From positions 124,001-188,000 of the forward strand of contig JBFWWU010000004.1 of assembly GCA_050246015.1 (NCBI GenBank): a DNA stretch of 64,000 nucleotides. The letters run 5' to 3'. The notes below the pieces were generated by a model. The model was not told where the DNA came from and made no database searches. It saw nothing but the letters and a program-made list of their open reading frames with translations. This document shows, one piece after another, positions 9,141 to 16,877 of this stretch (the first letter of the stretch is position 1; every line of letters starts with the position of its first letter). Source of the stretch: JTS-AC122 sp050246015 (GTDB taxonomy: Bacteria > Planctomycetota > Phycisphaerae > Phycisphaerales > UBA1924). Made by a program: the position numbers and the translations under genes.

Positions 9141-9527
9141 GGGCGGATAGTAGCGGACGCGCCCGCTACATCCCGATCATCGCGGTGACGGTCTCGCTCC
9201 AGGGGCGGCGCTGGCCGGTGGAGTGCACGGCAGGGCGCGTGGCCCCGATCGCACCTGAATGTGCCACCAATCGTGGCTTCTGCACGATCGGTGTCTTTGA
9301 TCAGCCCAAAACGCACCGATCGCTCGAAAGCGGCGATCGGTGACACACCTGCACACCTGTCGGTGTCTTTGCATTTCAGCCGGGTGGGGGGCCGAATCCC
9401 CTCTGTCCCTATGTCCCTTCCCCTCACACCCCCTTGCGCGGCTGGGCTCAGATGCTGCGAGCCCCCTTCGCATCGAAACAAGAGTCGCACGCGCAACAAA
9501 GGGCGGCGCGTGATGTGACAACCATCT
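9141..9527. other. 387-bp gene-free stretch with a direct repeat and a hairpin
   Basis: No convincing gene lies between argS and rho (both minus strand). It holds a 12-base direct repeat, TCGGTGTCTTTG, at 9288-9299 and 9360-9371. Between the copies is a perfect 10-bp inverted repeat, CACCGATCGC at 9314-9323 and its complement at 9333-9342, with a 9-base loop. On the minus strand this is the 3' region of rho and the upstream region of argS. The element may be an operator, attenuator or processing site; nothing in the sequence decides. Confidence 0.5.
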
Positions 9528-10925
9528 TTATCCCGCGCTGCCCACCAGGTCCGCATTCGTCTTGTACCGCTGCAGCGCCGCCAGCAACTGCTCGATCTGC
9601 ATCGGCGGGGGCATGTTCATCAGCCGCCGCCGCAGCGCCGTCACCGTCTTGAGTTCCTGCTCGCCCATCAAGAGGTGCTCCTTCCGCGTTCCGCTCGCGG
9701 CCAGGTTGATCGCCGGGAAGAGCCGCCGCTCGCTGATCTTGCGGTCCAGGATCAACTCCATGTTGCCCGTGCCTTTGAACTCCTCGAAGATCACCTGATC
9801 CCCCTGCGAGCCCGTATCCACCAGGCACGAGGCGATGATCGTCAGCGAGCCCGCCTCCTCCGTGCACCGCGCCGCTCCGAAGATCTGCTTGGGAACCTCC
9901 AGCGCCCGCGAATCAATCCCGCCCGTCAGCGTCCGCCCGCTCGAGGCGTGCTTGCGCGATCGGTTGAACGCCCGGCCCATCCGCGTCAGCGAATCCAGCA
10001 TCACCACCACGTGCTTGCCCGCTTCCACCAGCCGCTTGCATCGCTCCAGCGTCACCATCGCGATGCCGATGTGCTTCTCCACGTCGTGGTCGCTGCTCGA
10101 CCCCACCACCCGGCATCGTGCCCCCCCGCCCCCGCCCCCGCCGCCCCCGCCCCCGCCGCTCCCCCCTTCACCTTGGCCGCCGCCCTGTTCCGTGTACTCG
10201 GCGAACGATCGCCGGAAGTCCGTGACTTCCTCCGGTCGCTCGTCGATCAGCAGGATCACCAGTTCTACGTCGGCGTGATTCTTCAGAATGGCGGTCGCGA
10301 TGTCCTTGAGCAGCGTCGTCTTTCCCGCCTTGGGTGGCGACACGATCAGCCCGCGCTGCCCCCGCCCGATCGGACAGAACAGGTCGATCAATCGGCACGA
10401 CGCCGGGCATCCGGGATATTCCAGCGTCAGCCGAGGCTGCGGATCGATCGACGTCAGTTCCTCGAACTTCCTCGAACTCGCGAACTTCTCCGGGTCAATC
10501 CCTTCGATCGACAGAATCGCTTCCACCACAGGCCGCCCACGCCCCCCCATCCCCGCCCCCCCCGATCCCCCGGCGCCCCCCGATCCCTCCGCGCCCCCGT
10601 CGAACCCTGAGCCCTGCCCCTGCTGACCGCTCCCGCCTCCACCAGCCACACCACCCCCACCGGCGCCCCCACCTCCCCCCGGCCCAGGACCGCGCCCGCC
10701 GCGACCTCGGCGGCGCCGCCGCCGGTTCCTCGATGGCTGCTGCCGATACCCCACTTCGACGGTCAGACGCAGCCCATCGCGCAACTTGTACCGCTCGCAG
10801 AGCGCGATCGGCACAAATGGATCGTCATCGCTCACCACCACGGTTGAGCCCGAAAGCTGCCGAAGTCGCCCCTCGGCCCGGGCAGAGGGCGGCGGCCAGG
10901 AAAGAATGCCTGTAACTGTGCTCAT
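9528..10925 (-). CDS. rho: Transcription termination factor Rho with two glycine-rich insertions
   Basis: The 465-residue protein is the hexameric RNA-dependent ATPase that ends transcription. The core is complete: Walker A SPPKAGKTTLL (196-206), Walker B VILLIDER (223-230), then the Q-loop and R-loop region TGGIDSRALEVPKQIFGAARCTEEAGSL (written here only as a region, about 331-358). The usual N-terminal helical Rho_N domain is missing. A roughly 70-residue Arg-then-Gly-rich insertion (61-131) splits the cold-shock-type RNA-binding domain, and a roughly 28-residue insertion with an unbroken 12-Gly run (243-270) sits between the FRRS and VVGSSSD segments of the ATPase core. I chose the ATG at 10925; a longer open frame upstream lacks family sequence. 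No clear Shine-Dalgarno sequence is present. Confidence 0.94.
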   Translation of the reverse strand: MSTVTGILSWPPPSARAEGRLRQLSGSTVVVSDDDPFVPIALCERYKLRDGLRLTVEVGYRQQPSRNRRRRRRGRGGRGPGPGGGGGAGGGGVAGGGGSGQQGQGSGFDGGAEGSGGAGGSGGAGMGGRGRPVVEAILSIEGIDPEKFASSRKFEELTSIDPQPRLTLEYPGCPASCRLIDLFCPIGRGQRGLIVSPPKAGKTTLLKDIATAILKNHADVELVILLIDERPEEVTDFRRSFAEYTEQGGGQGEGGSGGGGGGGGGGGGARCRVVGSSSDHDVEKHIGIAMVTLERCKRLVEAGKHVVVMLDSLTRMGRAFNRSRKHASSGRTLTGGIDSRALEVPKQIFGAARCTEEAGSLTIIASCLVDTGSQGDQVIFEEFKGTGNMELILDRKISERRLFPAINLAASGTRKEHLLMGEQELKTVTALRRRLMNMPPPMQIEQLLAALQRYKTNADLVGSAG

Positions 10926-11124
10926 AGATTGTGACGATCCAACCCTCGCGACGCGGCAGGCGCGGTCCCATGCGCCGGCCAAGCGCCGCCCCTCCCACCC
11001 CGGGCCCTCTCCCCCGTACGGTCCCAAAATCAGATGCCCGAACCCGCGCACCCGATCCTTCGTTCTTATTCAGTCCGGCCTCCACGACCGGCGTCCGATA
11101 CGCAAGCATACCCCTCCCGTGTGG

Positions 11125-11152
11125 CTGAAACCGCCGCCGCCTGCAATACAAT
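11125..11152 (+). promoter_or_regulatory. Candidate sigma-70 promoter giving a leaderless mRNA
   Basis: CTGAAA (11125-11130) and TACAAT (11147-11152) are 16 bases apart. The -10 ends 6 bases before the ATG at 11159, so transcription is expected to start at or within a base of the start codon. No Shine-Dalgarno sequence precedes that ATG. Confidence 0.45.
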
Positions 11153-11158
11153 GCCCCA

Positions 11159-11482
11159 ATGGGTGATCCTCCCCCCAAGAAATCCATCATGCGCTCGATC
11201 GGCGAGTTCGTGGGCCATATTGCCCGGGCTGTTCGGACGGACGTTACCAAGCCGTCGGTCGGCTCGCATCGCCCCGCCGGTTCGCATCCGCGTCACCAAA
11301 CCCACCACGAGACGGTACATACAAAGGACGGGAGAATGATCCTCCGCCGGACGACCATCGAAGAGATCGAGGTTCGTCCGGAGAACGGGAGTCCGCCTGC
11401 GCCCGGCGCCAGCGGCGATCAAGCCCCCGCTCCATCGGAGCGCAACCGAGATCAGATCAATCACGAGGATACAGAATCATGA
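11159..11482 (+). CDS. Small basic protein of unknown function
   Basis: This 107-residue frame opens with GDPPPKKSIMRSIGEFVGHI and carries a central segment HETVHTKDGRMILRRTTIEEIEV that looks like a folded beta/alpha unit, followed by a disordered Pro/Ala-rich tail. I do not recognise a family. Three things support it as a gene: a good -10 element at leaderless spacing, a 4-base ATGA overlap with the downstream secreted-protein gene, and the non-random central segment. It may be co-transcribed with that gene. No signal peptide or membrane segment is seen. Confidence 0.55.
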   Translation: MGDPPPKKSIMRSIGEFVGHIARAVRTDVTKPSVGSHRPAGSHPRHQTHHETVHTKDGRMILRRTTIEEIEVRPENGSPPAPGASGDQAPAPSERNRDQINHEDTES

Positions 11483-12576
11483 AACTCGTCGCCCGCACAT
11501 CGAACGCCTCGGTCCTTCTCCTGATCGTCGCGGCCGGGTGTTCGCCCGCGTTCGCCCAGCCGGGCGACCCAAAGGCGGCCCAGCCCGCCGCCACGCCCCA
11601 GCCGCAGTCACCGCAACAATCCGCCGGGGTCGTCACCGCCGATCGCTTTCGGGAGATCTGGGCAGGCAAGAACAAGGAGATCTTCGAGCCGGCGTTTCTG
11701 GCGCGGGAACTCCGTGAAGAGCCATCGTGGAAACCAACCGAGGTCGTCGCCGCCAAGCTCGAGGCGGCCAAAGGCGACATCGACGAACTCATCAAGGTGA
11801 TCGACGGCCCGCCGGCGGATTGGCAGGTGAACACCAAGGACGAGGGATTCGATGCCAAGGTTCCGCACTGGCCCCAGTTGACCGCCACGATGCGTGTGCT
11901 CTTTGCAGATTCCCGTCGCCTGCAGGCGCGCGCGGGCGAGGGTGACGCCGACGCGGCTGTCAAGCGCGTCCTGGCCATTACCAAACTCGCCCGGCACTTC
12001 CAGACCGAGAAACTCGTCGGCGCCGTCAGGACCGCGCGCCAACTCGCCGCGACCGGGCTCCTCGAGGCCAAACGGCTCGCCGATGCAGGCAGGCTCACCC
12101 CCGCCCAGAAGTCCAGGCTCCTCGAAGCCGCCATGTCGTTCGATTCTTCCGACCCGTGCGATATCCGCGGCGCCCTCTTGAACGAGACGCACATCACCAT
12201 CGATTGGACCAAGAAAATCTGCGTCGGCGACGAGGCCCCCAACATCTTCATCGCCAAGTTCGCCCGCAACGCCAAGAACGACGAGATCGCCCGCAGCGGC
12301 GTGCGCCTCATGGATCAGGCTACCCTGCACCGCCAGATCGAGAGCGTCCTCCCCTGCTACCGCGAAGCCATCGACAACTGGGACTCCGACTACGCACTAC
12401 AGACCATCAAGGCGATCGAGCAGCAGCGACAAAACGGTGACTACGGCGGGCCCGCCGTCATCCTCAACGCCGATCTTCAGCACTACCGGGCTAGCACCTA
12501 CCGCTTTGTCGCGCTGATCGGAGACGTCATCCGGTCCCTCGGCGGCACGCCAAAGACCACGCTCCCCGCCCGATGA
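11479..12576 (+). CDS. Secreted or lipid-anchored protein of unknown function
   Basis: The 365-residue product begins with a basic N-terminus and hydrophobic stretch (VLLLIVAAGCSPAFAQ). It could be cut as a lipoprotein at VAAGC or by signal peptidase I after AFA. A Pro/Ala/Gln-rich linker follows to about residue 50, then a mainly helical domain (TADRFREIWAGKNKEIFEP onward) with many charged residues. The end contains a helical segment NWDSDYALQTIKAIEQQRQNG. No catalytic motif is recognised. A GAGGAT Shine-Dalgarno precedes the ATG, which overlaps the stop of the upstream small gene. Confidence 0.65.
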   Translation: MKLVARTSNASVLLLIVAAGCSPAFAQPGDPKAAQPAATPQPQSPQQSAGVVTADRFREIWAGKNKEIFEPAFLARELREEPSWKPTEVVAAKLEAAKGDIDELIKVIDGPPADWQVNTKDEGFDAKVPHWPQLTATMRVLFADSRRLQARAGEGDADAAVKRVLAITKLARHFQTEKLVGAVRTARQLAATGLLEAKRLADAGRLTPAQKSRLLEAAMSFDSSDPCDIRGALLNETHITIDWTKKICVGDEAPNIFIAKFARNAKNDEIARSGVRLMDQATLHRQIESVLPCYREAIDNWDSDYALQTIKAIEQQRQNGDYGGPAVILNADLQHYRASTYRFVALIGDVIRSLGGTPKTTLPAR

Positions 12577-12606
12577 CCGGCGCTGAGGTCCGGCCTCGCT
12601 GCATGA

Positions 12607-12638
12607 ACATGGGCGCACCGCGTCTGATGCGCCCATGT
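12607..12638. terminator. Terminator-like hairpin between convergent genes
   Basis: A perfect 11-bp stem (ACATGGGCGCA at 12607-12617, complement at 12628-12638) with a 10-base loop lies between the plus-strand gene ending at 12576 and the minus-strand gene ending at 12673. There is no T-run on either side. Confidence 0.55.
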
Positions 12639-12672
12639 ACGAAGTCACGTTGTCCGCCGCCGAGCGAGGCCG

Positions 12673-15255
12673 TTACGGGCACTGGCTGAAGAAACACACG
12701 ATGAAGTCGAAGAAGTCCTGGCTCGTCGTGGCCCCGTCGCCGTTGAAATCGGCCTGCCCGGAGAAGAACCCGATGATGAAGTCGAAGAAGTCCTGCGATG
12801 TCAGCACGCCGTCGCCGTTCCAATCGCACGGGCACGGCGGGTTCGCGATCTCGATCATCACCATCCCCATGCCGCCGAACCCCTGGTACCCGTCGATCTG
12901 CACGTAGTACTCCCCGCCCGGACGCAGGCCCGTCAGGTCGTGCAGCGCGGGATCCGTCCCCCAGATGCCGTGGTTCCCGCTGTCGTCGTTCGCGGCGATC
13001 AACTGGTACGTGCCGTAGTTGGCGCAGTCGCCTACCTCGTACACCGCAAGCTGCGGGTTGGTCAGATCTTCGTGCGTATCGTGCGTCATATGCCCGGCGT
13101 GGATCGTCACCGTGCCCGTCGGCGGCGCGATGAAGTGATACCACGCCGAGTTCTGAACCGCCGGGTCGCCCTGGCACCACCCGTCCCGCGAATAGCACCC
13201 TCGCTGCGGGCCAGAGCCCGGGCCCGGCGTGACCTCGCCCGGTTGCGCCGTGGCGCAGTAAATGTTGTATCCCACCGGCTGCCCAAGCCCGATGAAGATC
13301 GCCCGGCATGGGTCGTCGTTGGTCGGCGGCGGGGTCACGACCACCTGCAGATCCGTCGTCAGGTAGTCACACCCGTTGCTGTACAACACCTGTACCGCGT
13401 AGTGCCCCGAGATTGTCGCGGAAAATGTCGGGCCCGTCGCGTTCGGAATCGGTACCCCGTCCCGGTACCACTGGTACCCCGTGATCGTCCCGTTGGGTGG
13501 CGGCTGAGCGATCGATCCCAGACGCACCTGAGAGTTCGGGCCCGCGCAGCTTATCCGGGGATCCAGCGCGACGACACTCGCCGGCGGGCTCGGGCGGATC
13601 GCCTCCGGCCGGACCTCGTATGTATTGCCCCCCAGCAGTTCTTGACGCTCGAACGCGCTCACCCGCAGGTGGAACATTGTGCTGTCGTCCGCGCACGGCG
13701 GGTTGCCCGGCGTGAACATCATCGTTGCCGGGAATGCCTGATTGAACTGTACCGGCAGCCCCTGGATCACCGAGCCGTCCCCCAGGATCCGCACCAGCCC
13801 GCGCGGATCGATCTCGATGCCCTGCCCCTGCGCGCCGTTCTGAAGCCACAGCGGGAAGAGTTCGCCCAGGTCGATCATCACCCCGCCGTGACGGAAGAAC
13901 GAGTCGTTCGCCTCGTCCGCCGGCACCGTGAAGCGCAGATCGAGAAGATTGCCGTTGCGGCTGATGTTGCGGATGATGAACACCAGGTTCAAGACATTGT
14001 CCACCACGTTGGTGTTCTTCCACGCAATCTGGTTGCTGTTCTTGACGTTCTGCGAAATATTCACCCCGCTGGCTTCGCCGACGATCGGGTCCGCGGTCGT
14101 GGGAGAGGCGACGAATCGCGCGACCAGGCAGTAATGCCCCGTCCCGGGCAGGTTGCTCCAGTCAAACTCCTTCACATGCTCCCGCCCGGCGCTCAGGCCC
14201 GTCACCGCGATCGGCGATGTAGCCACCTCGGTGAAGTTCGTCGGCCACGTCAGCCCCACCGACGCGTTCGCAAAGTACACGTGCAGGTTCCCGCTGATCG
14301 TCGTGCATCCGCGGTTGCGCACCTTCACGTAGATGTTCGGCTGGTCCGACGGGTTGAACTCGGGGTTCTGGTGCTGGTGCTCGTTCAGGAACCGATTCGG
14401 CCCGACCGGCGTCGCCGACGCGTTGCGCACCCAGATGTCCTTGCTTTCCCACAGCACCGCGCCGGTTTCGTTGTTGGGCTCGCTGGCGATGTCCGCGTCG
14501 GAGTCCCTCATCCACGCGTCCGCCACGCCCGCGCGCAGATCCGTGATCTGCTCGCTCGCCGTGTACGCCGAGTATGTTCCCGCCGGCTCGCTCAGTCCGC
14601 AGGTGCACTGCCAGTCGAACCAGATGTCATCGATCCCGGCGTGCCAGAGCCAGAAGATCGGCGCCCCGGGGCTCTCGTACCACCCCATCACGCCGCCGAC
14701 GGCTCCGTGTACCCCGTTGTGGTACCCGGATTCAAGGTTCGACCGAAACGTGCTGAACGTCGTGTTCGCGCACAGATTGGTCCCGACGTTCGCCGGGATG
14801 CCGATCCCCGGACACGAGTTCACCAGCGCCAGGCAGTGGGCCGCGTTCGCGCCGCACGCCGCCACCAGCGCGCAGTCCGCGTCCACGCCCCCGCCCACCA
14901 GAAACTCAGCCGGGATGCACGTGCTCGGCACCCACTTAGGCAGCGGCACGAACTGCGGCCGGTTCTGCGAGATCAGGTAGTCCTCCATCCCCTTGATGTA
15001 CGCCCGGTGCCAGCACAGGAACCGCGCGCTCCCGTGCTTGTCCGCCGGCGGACAGATGTGATCCTCGATCTTGGTCTTGCTGATGTAGTTCGACATCTGC
15101 GTGAACAGGTCCGCGCGCTGCGCCGGCGTGAACGAGTAGATGTCTGGACGATCACCCGCCGAGGCGCGGGAGCCGCACAGAACCCCCGCCAGGCACGCCA
15201 CGAGGCAGGCGATGAGGCCCGACGAACAACTCCTACGAATCGATGTCGTTTTCAT
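12673..15255 (-). CDS. Secreted tyrosinase-family copper oxidase with C-terminal GC-type dockerin
   Basis: The 860-residue protein has a signal peptide ending near residue 33 (GSRASAG). Residues 66-210 form a type 3 copper centre. CuA is H66, H74 and H83 in HGSARFLCWHRAYIKGME, which fits the tyrosinase CuA pattern. CuB is H179, H183 and H205 in YHNGVHG and APIFWLWHAGIDDIWFDWQ. All six copper ligands are present, so oxidation of phenols or catechols with O2 is likely. After the catalytic domain come Ig-like/CARDB-like segments, an Ig-like domain (QPPPNGTITGYQWYRDGVPI), a pre-peptidase-like domain with 'YEVGDC' and 'DGYQGFGGM', and two dockerin repeats (TSQDFFDF twice, ending FSQCP). AAGGAG precedes the ATG. 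It is a single gene without a visible caddie protein. Confidence 0.87.
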   Translation of the reverse strand: MKTTSIRRSCSSGLIACLVACLAGVLCGSRASAGDRPDIYSFTPAQRADLFTQMSNYISKTKIEDHICPPADKHGSARFLCWHRAYIKGMEDYLISQNRPQFVPLPKWVPSTCIPAEFLVGGGVDADCALVAACGANAAHCLALVNSCPGIGIPANVGTNLCANTTFSTFRSNLESGYHNGVHGAVGGVMGWYESPGAPIFWLWHAGIDDIWFDWQCTCGLSEPAGTYSAYTASEQITDLRAGVADAWMRDSDADIASEPNNETGAVLWESKDIWVRNASATPVGPNRFLNEHQHQNPEFNPSDQPNIYVKVRNRGCTTISGNLHVYFANASVGLTWPTNFTEVATSPIAVTGLSAGREHVKEFDWSNLPGTGHYCLVARFVASPTTADPIVGEASGVNISQNVKNSNQIAWKNTNVVDNVLNLVFIIRNISRNGNLLDLRFTVPADEANDSFFRHGGVMIDLGELFPLWLQNGAQGQGIEIDPRGLVRILGDGSVIQGLPVQFNQAFPATMMFTPGNPPCADDSTMFHLRVSAFERQELLGGNTYEVRPEAIRPSPPASVVALDPRISCAGPNSQVRLGSIAQPPPNGTITGYQWYRDGVPIPNATGPTFSATISGHYAVQVLYSNGCDYLTTDLQVVVTPPPTNDDPCRAIFIGLGQPVGYNIYCATAQPGEVTPGPGSGPQRGCYSRDGWCQGDPAVQNSAWYHFIAPPTGTVTIHAGHMTHDTHEDLTNPQLAVYEVGDCANYGTYQLIAANDDSGNHGIWGTDPALHDLTGLRPGGEYYVQIDGYQGFGGMGMVMIEIANPPCPCDWNGDGVLTSQDFFDFIIGFFSGQADFNGDGATTSQDFFDFIVCFFSQCP

Positions 15256-15393
15256 GCGTCGGACTCCTTGACTCCAGGTTACCCGCCACCTGCTCCGGCC
15301 GCTCGACTCCGCGCACGCACGCGGCCTAACCAGACCAACGTACCCGAAGGCGGGTTGTCATGTCAAGGAAAATCCGAACCTTTCGGAGTCGTT

Positions 15394-16539
15394 CTACTTT
15401 GCCCGCGGCTGGGCAGTCTCGGCATTCACCCACCCGAGATTGGTCGTGCCCGCGGGGCCGCTCACCCACCAGCATTTCGCCGACGGGTCAACCGGAATAA
15501 AGAAGATCTCCCTGTCTCCAAACAGCACCGGCATGGGTCCGGGCACCCCCGGATTGGCGGGGTCGACCGCCGCAGCGCGCCCACCCGCGAAGTGAAACGA
15601 TGCCGCGATCAACTTGCCATCGGGCCTCCACGACACGTCGGCCGGGTAATGCGCAAACAACTGATCGCACACATCCATGAGCTTGATGCGGCGGGTGCTT
15701 CCATCCGCGAAGTCGTGAATCCGGAGCTCACCGATCACGCCGTACGCCAACTTCGTCCCATCCGCGCTGAACGACATCGAGTACACGCCGGTGGATTTCA
15801 CCAGCGTGTCCGTCGCCAGGGGCGCGACCTCGGCGTCGATCTTCGCAAGGTCGGCCTTTGGCATCGGCGGGAGCGGCACCCGCGGCTCGCCGGGGGCGGC
15901 CTGCGGCAACCCCTCCACCACTTGGCGCGCGGGCGTCGCCGCCGCCGGACTGTTCTCTTCGCCCCCTCCCCGGGTAATCACCAGATCCGACAACGTCTCC
16001 TTGCCCTGCCTGGACCGGGCCACGAGCCATGCGATCCGTCCGTCAGCGCACACCGTCGGCTGGAAGCACCGCCCGGACCCGTCGCTGATCTGCCTGGGCT
16101 TGATCATCGCGCCGTCCTTCCCGTCCGTGCGCACGAGATAGATCTGGCCCGACTCCGTGCTCTGGAACACAATCGACTTCCCGTCGGGCAGCCAACTGAA
16201 CTGTGCAATCCCCGGCACGCCACGGGTCACCTGTCGCGCCTTGGGCTCCCCGACCGCGATGTACATCCTGAGTTGCCGGGTCTTGGGGTTCTCGGCTACG
16301 AACAGGTCCATCATCGCCGATCCGGGCTCGGCGCTCAGGTACGCGATCATCGCCCCGTCGGGCGAAACCTTTCCTGACTCGCACGCCACGGCGATCGTCG
16401 CCGCGTCCTTGGGGTTCACCGCGACGCACCCCGATTTCCCCTCGACGCTCACCCACCACCGGTGATCATCATTTTGTGACTGTCCCAGGCACGTTCCCGC
16501 GAATATCAGGATCGACGCCGCCGTGGTCATCCCCTTCAT
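15394..16539 (-). CDS. Secreted TolB-like beta-propeller protein
   Basis: The 381-residue product starts with a short signal peptide (MKGMTTAASILIFAGTCLGQS). It contains repeated propeller-blade motifs: GKVSPDGAMIAYLS, FSWLPDGKSIVFQSTESGQIYLVRTDG, MSFSADGTKLAYGV and VSWRPDGKLIAASF. The 'S.DG..IA' pattern is typical of TolB/PD40 repeats. It probably acts in the periplasm as a binding scaffold; no peptidase triad is seen. A GGGAG sequence precedes the ATG at 16539; an upstream in-frame start at 16623 would spoil the signal peptide. Confidence 0.68.
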   Translation of the reverse strand: MKGMTTAASILIFAGTCLGQSQNDDHRWWVSVEGKSGCVAVNPKDAATIAVACESGKVSPDGAMIAYLSAEPGSAMMDLFVAENPKTRQLRMYIAVGEPKARQVTRGVPGIAQFSWLPDGKSIVFQSTESGQIYLVRTDGKDGAMIKPRQISDGSGRCFQPTVCADGRIAWLVARSRQGKETLSDLVITRGGGEENSPAAATPARQVVEGLPQAAPGEPRVPLPPMPKADLAKIDAEVAPLATDTLVKSTGVYSMSFSADGTKLAYGVIGELRIHDFADGSTRRIKLMDVCDQLFAHYPADVSWRPDGKLIAASFHFAGGRAAAVDPANPGVPGPMPVLFGDREIFFIPVDPSAKCWWVSGPAGTTNLGWVNAETAQPRAK

Positions 16540-16642
16540 CGTGCACTCCCGGCCGCTCGGGCCTGCTGTCCCCGCCACCCCCGCGTGTACTCCCATGGAC
16601 CATGCTACCGGCCGCGGAGTCACCCGTGCGCAACGACGCCGT

Positions 16643-16805
16643 AACGGGTGTGACTATGCCATTTTCATCTGAGCCGCCCGGCGCGAGCCGGCGGGGAGTG
16701 CGTGCGTGGTCTCCTGGCCCACGCCATGATTCGATCGCACCGGGACGCCGAGCGCTCCTGCCGACCGCTGGCGCGGTCCGGCTCAGAAAAGCAGATGGTT
16801 CCAGC
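16643..16805 (+). repeat. Palindromic intergenic repeat, copy 1
   Basis: This stretch is highly similar along its length to 21402-21575. Shared blocks include the core CCCGGCGCGAGCCGGCGGGG, GGCCCACGCCAT, ATTCGATCGC and GACCGCTGGC. Outer inverted arms, TCTGAGCC and GGCTCAGA, flank an inner palindrome CCCGGC-GCGA-GCCGGC. It lies between two minus-strand genes, upstream of the beta-propeller gene. It contains no ORF. It could be a MITE-like element or a structured RNA. Confidence 0.65.
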
Positions 16806-16817
16806 GACCCACGACCC

Positions 16818-16851
16818 CAAATATAAACACGCGTCCGAATCCGGACGCGTG
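16818..16851 (-). terminator. Intrinsic terminator of the lipoprotein gene
   Basis: A perfect 10-bp stem (CACGCGTCCG at 16828-16837, complement at 16842-16851) with a 4-base loop is followed on the minus strand by TTTATATTT. It lies about 27 bases after the stop of the gene ending at 16878. Confidence 0.8.
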
Positions 16852-16877
16852 CGTGACTTTCGCCGTCTTATGTCGAG

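Noticed and set aside
7374..9188. A plus-strand frame of 604 codons antisense to argS
   Set aside because: Composition is almost entirely Arg, Pro, Val and His; argS on the other strand is certain.
12940..16377. A plus-strand open frame of 1145 codons antisense to the tyrosinase and propeller genes
   Set aside because: It is Arg/His/Pro-rich without any domain, and the minus-strand genes have clear signal peptides and motifs. It is a mirror frame of GC-rich coding DNA.
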